In this document: in pieces, positions 18,850 through 27,986 of the stretch
How the letters are laid out: every line of letters begins with the position of its first letter
How positions within the stretch are numbered: the first letter of the stretch is position 1
Source of the DNA: Solibacteraceae bacterium
GTDB taxonomy: Bacteria; Acidobacteriota; Terriglobia; Bryobacterales; Bryobacteraceae
Assembly: GCA_026984795.1 (NCBI GenBank)
Contig: JALSRK010000023.1
Coordinates: 1 to 64,000, forward strand
Length of the DNA: 64,000 bases
Direction: 5' to 3'
The notes under the pieces: generated by a model
What the model was told of the DNA's origin: nothing
The model's database searches: none
The model's input: only the letters and a program-made list of their open reading frames with translations
Position numbers and translations under genes: made by a program

Positions 18850-19457
18850 AGAAGTTCGAGACCTTTTCCAGCCGTCTGGTACCGCTGCCGGTGGACAACA
18901 TCGACACCGACCAGATCATTCCGGCCCGGTTCCTGAAGACGATCAGCAAGGCGGGCCTCGGCGACCAGCTCTTCTACGACTGGCGCTACGACGCCGAGGG
19001 CAACCCCAAGCCGGACTTCATCCTCAACCAGCCGCGCGCCAAGGGCGCCGCCATCCTGCTGGCCGGCGACAACTTCGGTTGCGGCTCCTCGCGCGAACAC
19101 GCGCCGTGGGCGCTCACCCAGTTCGGCTTCCGGGCGGTGATCTCGACCTCGTTCGCCGACATCTTCAAGGGCAACGCGCTGAAGAACTCGCTGCTGCCCA
19201 TCGAGGTGCCGGCGGAGATCCACGCCGAGTTGTTCCAGAAGGTGGACGAGAACCCGGACTACGAAGTCACCGTGGACCTGGCGCGGCAGAAGCTGGTGCT
19301 CGCCGGCGGCCGCGAAGTCCACTTCGACGTCGATCCCTTCGCCAAGCAGTGCATGCTGGAGGGCATCGACGAGATCGGGTGGATCCTCAAACACGAAGAC
19401 GACATCCGGGCCTACGAAGCGGCCCATCCGGCGCCCATCAACACGCTGGCAGGTTGA
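18846..19457 (+). CDS. leuD: 3-isopropylmalate dehydratase small subunit
   Basis: This swivelling-domain partner of LeuC (203 residues) has the typical N-terminus ([23 protein letters not shown]) and the conserved [17 protein letters not shown] and [17 protein letters not shown] blocks. It starts inside the leuC stop and is the last gene of the leuABCD cluster. Confidence 0.96.
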
Positions 19458-19523
19458 GGCGCGGGCGGCGCTCCGGGCAAACCGCGGCGGGGCCGGGACA
19501 GCAGCCGAGGCGGTCCCCGGCGG

Positions 19524-19529
19524 TATAAT
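19524..19529 (+). promoter_or_regulatory. -10 box of the TPR gene at 19539
   Basis: TATAAT in GGCGGTATAATCCC, ending 9 nt before the GTG start. The predicted transcription start is about 3 nt before the GTG. Confidence 0.55.
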
Positions 19530-19538
19530 CCCTCTCTT

Positions 19539-20723
19539 GTGGGCCGGATCCTGACGGCGATCGCGTTTGCCGCGGCGGGACTGCTGGCGCTGCTGCTGGC
19601 TGCGGTGGAGCTGGGCTGGCTCCCGGCCGAATCCTTCCCCGAATCCCTCCGCATTTACCTACGCGTGCCGGCCGAGCGCGAAATCGCCGCGGCGGCGCAT
19701 CCCGAAGAAGCGGTGGCGCTGGCGCTCGAAGGCGTGCGCGCCGACCCGGCGACCCCGTACCGCTGGTGCGCGCTCGCCGAGGCCTACGAGCGGGCTGGAG
19801 ACACGGAACGTGCGGCGCGGGCCGTGGAGCAGGCCGTGGCGATGGGGCCGCGGCTGCCGCCGGTGCTGGTCCGGGCGGCCAACCTGGCGATCCGGCAGGG
19901 CGACACCGCCCGGGCGCTGGCGCTCTACTCGCGGGCGCTGGACATCGTCCGCAACTACGACGGCGTGATCTTCAACATCTACCGGCGGACGGAGATTCCC
20001 ATCGAAGAGGTGCTCGCCCAGGGGCTGCCGGAGGACGGCGAGGCCTGGCGGGCCTACTTCCGGCATCTGGTCCAGTGGGCCGAACCCGAGGCGGCGGCCC
20101 GCGTGTGGGGCGAGCTGGAGCGGCGGGGCTTCGGCGACGCGGCGGTGCGGGAGAGTTACGTCGCATACCTGGTCCGGGAGCGGCGGTATGAAGAAGCGGC
20201 GGCGGTCTGGCGCGAGCACGCCGCCGGCGTGGATCCGGACTACGGCCAGGGCAACCCCATCTTCAACGGGGGCTTCGAGCTGGAGCTGGGCGGCGGAACG
20301 TTCGGCTGGCGGGTGGGCCGGGTAGAGGGCGTTGAGGTGGCGAGGGAAGAACCGGGGCTGTCCGGACGCTGGGCGCTGCGGATCCGCTTCAATGGGGGCC
20401 GGAACCTTAGCTACCGGCACGTGCGCCAGAGGGTGTGGCTGCCGCCGGGCTCGTACCGCCTGGAGGCCTACCTGAAACCGGAGGCGATCTCCACCGACAA
20501 GGGCGTCTACCTGGCCGTGCGGCCGGTGGACGCGCCGGGCGCGGCGGCGGCGCGCACCGAGGCGGTGCGGGGCAGCGGCGATTGGCGGAAGGTGACCGCC
20601 GGCGTGCGCGTTCCCCGGGGCGGGCTGATGGAGGTGGCCGTCTGCCGGGACGGATCGTTGCGGATCGACAGCAAGATCCGGGGCGCGGTCCGGATCGACG
20701 ACGTGAAGCTCGCGCCCCGCTGA
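19539..20723 (+). CDS. membrane-anchored TPR protein with C-terminal beta-sandwich domain
   Basis: This 394-residue protein has one N-terminal membrane segment or signal anchor (residues 4-25), helical TPR-like repeats at ~55-125 (AEAYERAGDTERAARAVEQAVAMGP; RQGDTARALALYSRALD) and at ~165-225, then a C-terminal domain (~235-394) starting NPIFNGGFELEL and ending IRGAVRIDDVKLAPR. The latter is the usual beginning and end of a carbohydrate-binding-module-like jelly roll. It is likely exported and involved in polysaccharide or envelope processes; the specific role is unknown. The GTG start sits just behind a TATAAT box. Confidence 0.75.
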   Translation: MGRILTAIAFAAAGLLALLLAAVELGWLPAESFPESLRIYLRVPAEREIAAAAHPEEAVALALEGVRADPATPYRWCALAEAYERAGDTERAARAVEQAVAMGPRLPPVLVRAANLAIRQGDTARALALYSRALDIVRNYDGVIFNIYRRTEIPIEEVLAQGLPEDGEAWRAYFRHLVQWAEPEAAARVWGELERRGFGDAAVRESYVAYLVRERRYEEAAAVWREHAAGVDPDYGQGNPIFNGGFELELGGGTFGWRVGRVEGVEVAREEPGLSGRWALRIRFNGGRNLSYRHVRQRVWLPPGSYRLEAYLKPEAISTDKGVYLAVRPVDAPGAAAARTEAVRGSGDWRKVTAGVRVPRGGLMEVAVCRDGSLRIDSKIRGAVRIDDVKLAPR

Positions 20724-20730
20724 GAGCGTC

Positions 20731-22170
20731 TCAGGCCGCGGCCCGCTCGTAGGCGGCGGCGATGCGGAACATCAGGGGCTCCTGGAAGTGGTTCGTCAGG
20801 ATCTGCAGGCCCACGGGCAGTCCGTCGGCGGTGCGCCCGCAGGGGACGCTCATGCAGGGGATGCCGGCCAGGTCGCCGGTGATGGTGTAGATGTCGGAGA
20901 GGTACATCTCGAGCGGATCGTCGATCTTCTCGCCGAGCTTGAAGGCCGGAAACGGCGAGACCGGGGCCACCAGGGCGTCCACCTGCTCGAAGGCGGCCTG
21001 GAAGTCTCGGGAGATGAGCGTGCGGACGCGCTGCGCCTTCAGGTAATAGGCGTCGTAATAGCCGGCGCTGAGCACGTAGGTGCCGAGCATGATGCGGCGC
21101 TTGCACTCGGCGCCGAAGCCGCGGCCGCGGGTCTTGCGGTACATGTCGATGAGGGACTCGGCGTCCTCGGCGCGGATCGTGTAGCGGACGCCGTCGTAGC
21201 GGGCCAGGTTGGAGCTGGCCTCGGCGGTGCAGATGACGTAGTAGCAGGGGACGGCGTACTCGGTGGTGGGCAGGCTGACCTCGCGGATCTCGCAGCCGAG
21301 GCCTTTCAGCGTCTCGACGGCGGCGGCGACGAGGTCGCCGGTTTCGGTGGCCAGATCCTGGAAGTACTCCTTCGGAAGCCCGATCTTCAGGCCGCGGATA
21401 TCTTCGTCGAGCCCGGCGAGATAGTCGGGCACGGGGGCGAAGGCGGAGGTGGAGTCCATCGGGTCGCGGCCGGCGATCACCTGCAGGAGCCGGGCGCTGT
21501 CGCGGACGTTGCGGGCCAGCGGGCCGACGTGGTCGAGCGAGCTGGCGAAGGCGGTAAGCCCGTAGCGGGAGACGCGGCCGTAGGTGGGCGTGACGCCGAC
21601 GACCCCGCAGAAGGAAGCCGGCTGGCGGATGGAGCCGCCGGTGTCCGAACCCAGCGCCGCCACGGCCGTGCCTTGTGCCACGGCAGCCGCCGAGCCCCCG
21701 CTCGAGCCGCCCGGCACGCGCTCCGGATCGACGGGATTGCGCACCGGGCCGAAGGCCGAGTTCTCGTTCGAGGAGCCCATGGCGAACTCGTCGCAGTTCG
21801 TCTTGCCGAGGATCACCGCTCCGGCCTCTTCCAGGCGCGCGACAGCCGTAGCGTCGTAAGGCGGGACGTACTTTTCGAGCAGGCGCGAGGCGCAGGTGGT
21901 GCGGACGTCCTTGGTGAGGATCACGTCCTTGACGGCCACCGGGACGCCCCCCAGGGGGCCGGGATCCTCGCCGCGGGCGAGCCTCTCATCGACGCGGCGG
22001 GCGGCGGCCATGGCCCGTTCGGGGCAGAAATGCAGGTAGGCGTTGGTCTTCGGGTTCTCGGCCTGGGCGAACTCGAGGGCGGCCGTGGCCAGCTCGGCGG
22101 CGCTGTAGCGGCGGGCGGCCAGGTCCTCGCGGATGCGGTCGATGGTGAGCGCGGCGACGTCCATGGGCAT
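20731..22170 (-). CDS. gatA: aspartyl/glutamyl-tRNA(Asn/Gln) amidotransferase subunit A
   Basis: GatA hydrolyses glutamine and passes ammonia to GatB for conversion of Glu-tRNAGln and Asp-tRNAAsn. The 479-residue amidase has the Ser-cisSer-Lys triad: Lys in [15 protein letters not shown], and the serines in the amidase signature [16 protein letters not shown] and [36 protein letters not shown] and [21 protein letters not shown] are typical of GatA. It is 12 nt downstream of gatC. gatB is not in this window. Confidence 0.95.
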   Translation of the reverse strand: MPMDVAALTIDRIREDLAARRYSAAELATAALEFAQAENPKTNAYLHFCPERAMAAARRVDERLARGEDPGPLGGVPVAVKDVILTKDVRTTCASRLLEKYVPPYDATAVARLEEAGAVILGKTNCDEFAMGSSNENSAFGPVRNPVDPERVPGGSSGGSAAAVAQGTAVAALGSDTGGSIRQPASFCGVVGVTPTYGRVSRYGLTAFASSLDHVGPLARNVRDSARLLQVIAGRDPMDSTSAFAPVPDYLAGLDEDIRGLKIGLPKEYFQDLATETGDLVAAAVETLKGLGCEIREVSLPTTEYAVPCYYVICTAEASSNLARYDGVRYTIRAEDAESLIDMYRKTRGRGFGAECKRRIMLGTYVLSAGYYDAYYLKAQRVRTLISRDFQAAFEQVDALVAPVSPFPAFKLGEKIDDPLEMYLSDIYTITGDLAGIPCMSVPCGRTADGLPVGLQILTNHFQEPLMFRIAAAYERAAA

Positions 22171-22182
22171 CCAGAGCGGCGG

Positions 22183-22482
22183 CTAGCGTTCGATCACCTT
22201 GGGCACTTTGAAGTGGCCGGCGCCTTTGAGAGGCGCGTTGGCGAGGGCGACCTCGTTGGAGAGCGTCGGGCCTTCGCGGTCCTCGCGCAGCGTGGCCTCG
22301 GGATCGGCGTCGTAGAGCACCTGGGCCATGGGCTCTACGCCCTCGGTATCCAGCTCGTTCAGCTTGTCCATGTAGGAGAGGATCTGATCGAGCTCGCGGG
22401 CCATGCGGCGCACTTCGTCCGCAGTAAGCTCGAGGTTGGCCAGCGCGGCCACGTAGCGGACCTGTTCCTCGTCGATTCTCAT
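22183..22482 (-). CDS. gatC: aspartyl/glutamyl-tRNA(Asn/Gln) amidotransferase subunit C
   Basis: The 99-residue GatC stabilises the GatA-GatB complex. The family pattern is clear: VRYVAALANLELTADEVRRMARELDQILSYMDKLNELDTEGVEPMAQVL and the later EVALANAPLKGAGHFKVPKVIER. Its ATG overlaps the stop of the DUF721 gene (ATGA). Confidence 0.93.
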   Translation of the reverse strand: MRIDEEQVRYVAALANLELTADEVRRMARELDQILSYMDKLNELDTEGVEPMAQVLYDADPEATLREDREGPTLSNEVALANAPLKGAGHFKVPKVIER

Positions 22483-22925
22483 GCCGGTGTCCGGTTGCGG
22501 GACCGGATGTAGATGCGGCGGAGCACTGGATCGGCGATCGCGTCGGCCTCGTCGGCTCCGGCGGCGGCCGCGGCGGCCCGGGCGGCGGGACGGCGCGCCG
22601 GGAGGGCTTCGCGGGCCACCGTCTTGCGCGGCGGCTGGACGCGGAACTCCATGTCCTCGACGACGCCGGGACCGAGGACGCGCTCGAGGTTCTCGAGCAG
22701 CGCCTGGCGCAGCGCAAAGAGCTGGCGCTGCCAGAGCTGGTCCTCGACGCCCACGACCAGGTGCTTGCGGACCAGGCGTACGCTCACGGTATGCGCGTCG
22801 ATCTTCTTGCCGGCGGCCGCCCGCCAGGCGGCCCGGGCGAGCTGGTCCGGCTCGACGCAATCGGGGCGTTTCTTCCAGCGAGCGATCAGTGTTCCGGCCC
22901 GCTCCATCTCCGGTGAAGCCGCCAT
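22479..22925 (-). CDS. DUF721 (DciA-like) protein
   Basis: The 148-residue protein has a KH-like DUF721 domain: LIARWKKRPDCVEPDQLARAAWRAAAGKKIDAHTVSVRLVRKHLVVGVEDQLWQRQLFALRQALLENLERVLG, followed by a basic Ala-rich tail. In bacteria lacking DnaC or DnaI, the DUF721 protein DciA helps load the replicative helicase DnaB. It heads an operon with gatC and gatA. A TACAAT at 22924-22929 overlaps the first ATG, so the real start could be the ATG at 22907 (MERAGTL). Confidence 0.8.
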   Translation of the reverse strand: MAASPEMERAGTLIARWKKRPDCVEPDQLARAAWRAAAGKKIDAHTVSVRLVRKHLVVGVEDQLWQRQLFALRQALLENLERVLGPGVVEDMEFRVQPPRKTVAREALPARRPAARAAAAAAGADEADAIADPVLRRIYIRSRNRTPA

Positions 22926-23644
22926 TGTAGCACGGGCGGGGCGGTGGGCCGTCGCGCGCGGATGGCCCGAGAGCGTACGGACGGCGATGGGGGGGCAACG
23001 GCGGCCGGGCGGCCGTGTGCCCGGAAGGCGCAAGGCTGTCCAGGAATCGCGCCTCGAGGGCGCACGCCGTATCTCCTATGTGCAGTAGATTGGATGATTT
23101 CCAATTACTGGCGACCCTGATGTAGAGCGCTCGGTCACCGGCTTGCCCCCTTTCCCGAAGGTGATCAGAGAGCTGAGGGCGCATCTACGCCCGCTCTTGG
23201 GTTCCCCGTAGTAAGGTCAGCCGGTCCGGTTGCGAGGGCCGGTCACAACCTTTCGCCACCCTGGCATCCTCCGGCGCTTCCAGTACTTCCCTCCCTCATG
23301 AACCGGCCTGGCTCGCCTCTCTGTGCTAGAACTCTTCAGGGGACGGGCGGTTCCGCCTGGCGGCGATGTTTGACATCCGAACGAGACGAACGCGAGAGGT
23401 GTGCCTTGGCGGCGAACGGCGCCGGCCGAAGGCGCCGCGGGCGAGGCGTCTTCGCCGTGTTTTCGCGTATCCCGCTGCCTTCGGAGCTGTGACGCTTCTC
23501 CGGGCCCACGCGTCACGCAGGCCTGCAACCGAAAGAAAACAAATCGGTTTCCCTTTTCATGCTTTTGCGTGGGAATGGCGTCACGCGTCGCGCCGCCCGG
23601 GCGTCTCACTGCGCCGCGTGGGCGGCCGTGGGCGTCTCCAGAGC
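22926..23644. other. intergenic region with no supported gene
   Basis: About 720 bases separate the DUF721 gene from the end of the PBP gene. Open frames here lack codon character or recognisable domains. A small perfect stem (AACCGA 23527-23532 with TCGGTT 23544-23549) sits near the PBP gene end, but no T-run follows on the minus strand, so I do not call a terminator. The region also lacks tRNA-like features. Confidence 0.5.
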
Positions 23645-26600
23645 TTACTGGAGCCCCGGCTCAGGGAGATCGGAAGAGGCCGCGGCTACCCGTCCGGCCT
23701 CTTGCCGCGGGCCGTCCTGGCGGCCGGCGAGCGTGGCATCGGCGCCAGCGGCACCGGGTCCCGTGTTGGCCGCGAGTTCCGGCGCGTCCTCCGGGCGGCG
23801 GGCCTCAGTGAGAACGCGCTTCTCGATCGCTCCGGCCAGGTCCGGGGCCGGCCGGCCCTCGAGCATCGCGGCGAAGACAGGGGTGAGCTCCTTGAAGATC
23901 TGCACCGGCAGGGAGCTGGTGAAGCCGTACTCGGCGGCCTGCTCGCCGGGCACGAAGGCCGTGATGGCGCCGAAGTAACGGCCGCCGATGGTGAAGACGA
24001 ACGTGGCCGTGCGGTTGACGACGCGGGACTCGATCAGGCGGCCCCCGGGGCCGTACATCTCGTAGCGGTTGTCGCCGGTGCCGGTCTTGCCGCCCACGCG
24101 GACCGGCGTGCCGTCGGAGAGCTTCAGCGCGCCGCGGGTCCGGATGGCCGTGCCGGCCTCGACGACGCCGGTGAGCTCGCGGTCGAGCAGCCGGGCGATC
24201 TCGGGAGCCATCACGCGCTCGCCGGGCCGGGGGTCGCGGACGAGGTTGGTTTCATAAGGCGTATCGGCGGCGAAGTGCAGTTTCTCGATGCGTACGGCCG
24301 GGTAGTAGACGCCCTCGTTCTCGATGATGCCGACCAGATCGGCCAGCGCCGCCGGGGTATCGCCGGAGCTGCCGAGCGCGGTGGCGTAGGAGGGTACCAG
24401 CCAGGGGAAGGGGTAGCCCAGTTTCCGCCACTCGGCATGCAAGACGCGGAAGGCGTCCACTTCGAGCATCACCCGGATGGCGCGGTTCTGCGCCCGGCGG
24501 TTCCGGGGCTTGAAGAGCCAGTCGAAGGCTTCGAGGCAGTAGGGCCGGCTGACGCGGAACAGCTCGCCGAGCTGCGCCCCGGGGTTGGCGGCTTTGTATT
24601 GGAGCACCCACAGCTCCAGGGGATCGATGCCGGCGATATAGGCACGGTCGGCGAGGCTGTAGCGGCCGGGCTCGAACTCCGCGTAAAGCCGCTCGATGAG
24701 AGACTGCGGCAGATTGGGGTTCAGCAGATGGCCGATGAGGAAGGCGGCGAAGCCGTCCACGCCGTCCTGGGGACGGACAGAGCGGTAGACGGCGGCCAGC
24801 CGACGCGGGGTCTTGTGCTGCATGCCCTCGGCGAGCCGGGAGAGGGCCTCGTCGAGGGGGAGGCCCTGGTACTTCTGGTAATAACGCGTGATCAGTTTCC
24901 GCCCTTCGCGCTCGGCGTAGCGCTCGAGGTAACGGCGGCGGGCCGGATGGGACGGGTCGCGGAGCAGGCTGGGTGTGACGCCGGCGAGCCGGTAGATCCG
25001 GTAGTTCACCAGGTCGCGCATCAGCCGGATGAAGACCAGATTCACGGACCGGCGGAAGGCCTCGCGGACGGTGATGACGCGGGTGTCGTCCTTCGAGTCG
25101 AAGTTCGAGAAGTGATGCATGCCGCCGCCGGTGAAGAAGCCTTCGGCGGGACTGGCCGAGTAGCGGCGCTCCATGGCGGCCTCGAGCATCTGCTCGAGCG
25201 TTGCCTCGGGGAAGGCATCGAGGTAGGCGGCGGCCCAGCGGGTGAGGCGGTCCTCGGGGGCGATCTCGAGGCGGGCGCGCTCGGCCGGCGTCATCGCCGA
25301 GAGCCGGGCGTGCAGCTCGCGAATGGCTTCGAGATAGCTCGCCAGCGTGCGCAGCTTGGCGGTGGAGCCGAGCTCGAGCTTCGTCTGCTCGTTGATGTTC
25401 AGCGGCTGGTCGAGATTGTCGGCCTGGACGCGGAGCAGGTTGGCCCCCTGGCCGCGCTCGTAGAGAGTGATGCTGTAGATGACCCGCCGCGGATCGCCGC
25501 GCTCGAGCAGCCGGGGCTGGCGGAGGCCGGCGCGGGCGGCGAACTCGGGCTCGTTCAGGCGGTCGAGGAAGGCGAAAATCCGGCGCTGGGCGTCGCCGTC
25601 GATGGTGCTCTCGACAGCCAGGTCGAGGCGGTCCACTTCATACGTGGACGGCAGGCCGAGCTTCTGCATCAGGTGAACCCGAATGCGGTCGGTCGCCTTG
25701 CGGGGAGCGAAGCCGGTGTGGGGCGGCGAGGGCGCCCGGTCGCGCAGACGCGGGCGCACGGCCAGGGCCCGGCGCGCCAGGCGCTCGGGGATCACTCCTG
25801 CCTCGGCGAGCAGGTGGAGATAGGAGTCCACCCGGCGCTCGAGGGCGGCGCGGTCGCGGATCAGGTAGGCGGTGGGTCTCTTGATGGCCAGCAGCAGCGA
25901 GAGGACCTGGCGGTAGGCCCGGGCCTGCTGGTCGAGCGACCCGGCGACCGGCTCCTGGACGTAGTCCAACAAGCGGTTGACTTCCCGGAAGTCGGCGCCG
26001 TACCAGGCCGACAAGCCGTCGCCGAGCCCGTGGACCTCGCCGTAGCCGGGCACGGCGGCCAGCGGCACGGAGTTCAGGTAGTCGGCGATGATGCGCCGCC
26101 GCGCGTCGGTGGTGTCGAGACCGGTGGCGTAGGCGGCCAGCGAGGCGGAGACGACCTGCCGCAGCTTTTCGCCCGGCGAGGTGGTCTTGCCGCCGGGCGA
26201 GTGCCGGAATTTGACGAGTTGCGTGGCCAGCGTACTGCCGCCGGTGAGCTCGCCGCCGAGGCCCAAGGAAACGAGGCTGTAGTTCCAGACGGCCCGGGCG
26301 AGGCGGTCCCACTCGATGGCTGGATTCTTGTAGGGGTAGCGGGCGTCGAGGGCCTCGCGGTTCTCGACGAAGAGCAGGGTGCGGACGATGACTGGGGGGA
26401 TGGCTTCGAAGTCGGGATAGATGCGCCCGGGGACCCGGACGGCGTAAAGTGGCTCGCCCCGATCGCCGGTGATGGTAAGGCCGGCCTGGGTCTTTTCCTG
26501 ATATGGCGGGTAGAGCCCCCAGTCGGCCATACGGGCCATGGCCGGCGACCACCGCGCCTGGGACTCGATGCGGAACCCGGCGCCGGCGAGGCGGTCGAGG

Positions 26601-26893
26601 AACTCGGGCAGCCTCGTGTAGCCTAAACGCGCGTCATACGGGCCGTGCTTCGGATACCTAATGGCGGGCGAGGATCCAGGTTCTACGGCGAACCAGGCCT
26701 GGCGCGCCCACACAGTGAAAACCCGGGCTTCGAGCCAGGAGGTCTGGATCTCCAGGAGTCCAAGAAACGCCAGGATGACGCCGAGCAGCAAGGCCAAAGT
26801 TCGAAGTGAGACAGCGCAGGCCGGGCGCGCCGGGCTGGCAGTCGCGTCCGGCGGGAGGGTCTCCGTCTTGACGGGTGCAGTATCGATCAGCAT
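23645..26893 (-). CDS. class A penicillin-binding protein (GT51 glycosyltransferase/transpeptidase)
   Basis: This large bifunctional peptidoglycan synthase (1082 residues) has a single membrane anchor at ~28-50 (LRTLALLLGVILAFLGLLEI). The GT51 domain has the catalytic Glu near residue 176 (LLFVENREALDARYPYKNP) and LTGGSTLATQLVKF. The transpeptidase domain has the active-site STAK near 509 (LELGSTAKLRTLASYL), SVN near 615 (FRRSVNLVFIR) and KTGTG near 934 (VRVGGKTGTGDN). It is much longer than a typical PBP1A because of extra helical sequence between STAK and KTG. The Ala/Gly-rich C-terminal ~40 residues look disordered. It is monocistronic. Confidence 0.9.
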   Translation of the reverse strand: MLIDTAPVKTETLPPDATASPARPACAVSLRTLALLLGVILAFLGLLEIQTSWLEARVFTVWARQAWFAVEPGSSPAIRYPKHGPYDARLGYTRLPEFLDRLAGAGFRIESQARWSPAMARMADWGLYPPYQEKTQAGLTITGDRGEPLYAVRVPGRIYPDFEAIPPVIVRTLLFVENREALDARYPYKNPAIEWDRLARAVWNYSLVSLGLGGELTGGSTLATQLVKFRHSPGGKTTSPGEKLRQVVSASLAAYATGLDTTDARRRIIADYLNSVPLAAVPGYGEVHGLGDGLSAWYGADFREVNRLLDYVQEPVAGSLDQQARAYRQVLSLLLAIKRPTAYLIRDRAALERRVDSYLHLLAEAGVIPERLARRALAVRPRLRDRAPSPPHTGFAPRKATDRIRVHLMQKLGLPSTYEVDRLDLAVESTIDGDAQRRIFAFLDRLNEPEFAARAGLRQPRLLERGDPRRVIYSITLYERGQGANLLRVQADNLDQPLNINEQTKLELGSTAKLRTLASYLEAIRELHARLSAMTPAERARLEIAPEDRLTRWAAAYLDAFPEATLEQMLEAAMERRYSASPAEGFFTGGGMHHFSNFDSKDDTRVITVREAFRRSVNLVFIRLMRDLVNYRIYRLAGVTPSLLRDPSHPARRRYLERYAEREGRKLITRYYQKYQGLPLDEALSRLAEGMQHKTPRRLAAVYRSVRPQDGVDGFAAFLIGHLLNPNLPQSLIERLYAEFEPGRYSLADRAYIAGIDPLELWVLQYKAANPGAQLGELFRVSRPYCLEAFDWLFKPRNRRAQNRAIRVMLEVDAFRVLHAEWRKLGYPFPWLVPSYATALGSSGDTPAALADLVGIIENEGVYYPAVRIEKLHFAADTPYETNLVRDPRPGERVMAPEIARLLDRELTGVVEAGTAIRTRGALKLSDGTPVRVGGKTGTGDNRYEMYGPGGRLIESRVVNRTATFVFTIGGRYFGAITAFVPGEQAAEYGFTSSLPVQIFKELTPVFAAMLEGRPAPDLAGAIEKRVLTEARRPEDAPELAANTGPGAAGADATLAGRQDGPRQEAGRVAAASSDLPEPGLQ

Positions 26894-27103
26894 CGCCCTC
26901 GCCTGCCGCCTGAGGAGGTGGACTCCAGGCTGATCTCATCGGCGAATCCGGCCCCTATCTGTATAGATGTCCGGCGGCGCCGGAAGCGGTTCACTGGGGC
27001 GAGAATTTTCCTTCGCCACTCGCGGAGCGGGCGGCGGGGACGCGGGCGCCGGCCACGCCGCCGGGTTCAGCGGGCGCCGGCGGATCACCCGAAGCGGGCG
27101 GGT

Positions 27104-27982
27104 TCATCCATAATACTTCGCCACCATCTTCTGGAGGAAGCCGTAGTCCTTGGCGATGGCGGCGTGTTGGTCGGCCGGCTCGTACTCGACGTGAAGCGAG
27201 ATCGGTCCGGTGAAGCGCGCCTTGGCGATGGTGGCGAAGAAGCGGTCCCAATCGACCATGCCCTCGCCCAGCGGGCACATTCTCCGTTGCCAGCGGCCCC
27301 GGGCGTCCCTAGCCCAATAGAAGTCCTTGATGGCGACCATCTTCAGGCGCGGCAGGGCAATGTCGAGGGCGGCGCGCCAGCCGAAGCGCCCGCCTTCGAT
27401 GGTGGCGTGGCATGGGTCGTAGTAGTAGCCGATCCAGGCCGGGTCGAGGTCGTGGATCAGCTCGCGGATGTCCCAGACGAGGGCGCCGACGTAGTCGCCG
27501 GAGTGGTTGTGGAAGCCGGCGACGACGCCGTATTTCTCGCCCAGGGCGGCCAGGGCCCGGATGCCGGGCTTGACCTCGGCCAGCTTCTCGAGCACGTGCG
27601 CTTCGCGATAGCGGATATAGCCGATCTTGAAGAAAGGAACCTTCAGCTCGCTGGCGGTGCGGATGGTGGGTTCGGCGGCCGGGTCCGAGCCGGAGGTGAG
27701 TCCGGTGGTGATCATGGGAACCGAGAGACCCCGGGCGCGGATGGCGTTGACCGCGGCGGGCAAGTCGCGGGTGACGTTTTCGGGCAGGATGTGGCCCCGC
27801 GGGCGGACGGTGAGGTCCACCCCTTCGAAGCCGAAGTCCTTGGAGACCCGGGCGAGGTCCTCGTAGCCGTATTGCTGGAGGTGCTTGGAGAAGATGCAGA
27901 GGGTGGGGCGGCGGCGGTTGGCGCGGGCCGTGCGCAGAAACGGTGCGGCGAAAGAGGTTGCGAGCAGTTGGCGCCGGGTCAT
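27104..27982 (-). CDS. exported sugar phosphate isomerase/epimerase-like TIM barrel
   Basis: The 292-residue protein begins with a Tat-like signal (MTRRQLLATSFAAPFLRTARA) followed by an AP-endonuclease-2/xylose-isomerase-like TIM barrel: FGFEGVDLTVRPRGHI, VVAGFHNHSGDYVG (metal His), IGYYYDPCHATIEG (metal Asp/His), LKMVAIKDFYW and ISLHVEYEPADQ (metal Glu). Proteins of this type act on sugars or sugar acids; the substrate is unknown. GGTGA precedes the ATG at 27982, which lies 4 nt after the upstream oxidoreductase gene, so the two form an operon. Confidence 0.83.
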   Translation of the reverse strand: MTRRQLLATSFAAPFLRTARANRRRPTLCIFSKHLQQYGYEDLARVSKDFGFEGVDLTVRPRGHILPENVTRDLPAAVNAIRARGLSVPMITTGLTSGSDPAAEPTIRTASELKVPFFKIGYIRYREAHVLEKLAEVKPGIRALAALGEKYGVVAGFHNHSGDYVGALVWDIRELIHDLDPAWIGYYYDPCHATIEGGRFGWRAALDIALPRLKMVAIKDFYWARDARGRWQRRMCPLGEGMVDWDRFFATIAKARFTGPISLHVEYEPADQHAAIAKDYGFLQKMVAKYYG

Positions 27983-27986
27983 TGTT

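Noticed and set aside
20788-22512. 574-codon open frame on the plus strand
   Set aside because: Antisense to gatA and gatC, which are unambiguous.
23480-23600. Inverted repeats near the PBP gene end as an intrinsic terminator
   Set aside because: The best stem is only 6 bp with an 11-nt loop, and no T-tract follows on the minus strand.
23217-23609. 130-codon open frame on the minus strand in the DUF721-PBP gap
   Set aside because: Arg/Pro/Gly/Ser-rich translation with no hydrophobic core or motif; typical of open frames in GC-rich non-coding DNA.
23366-26626. 1086-codon open frame on the plus strand
   Set aside because: It is antisense to the class A penicillin-binding protein, which has all catalytic motifs in order; the plus-strand translation shows no fold or family.
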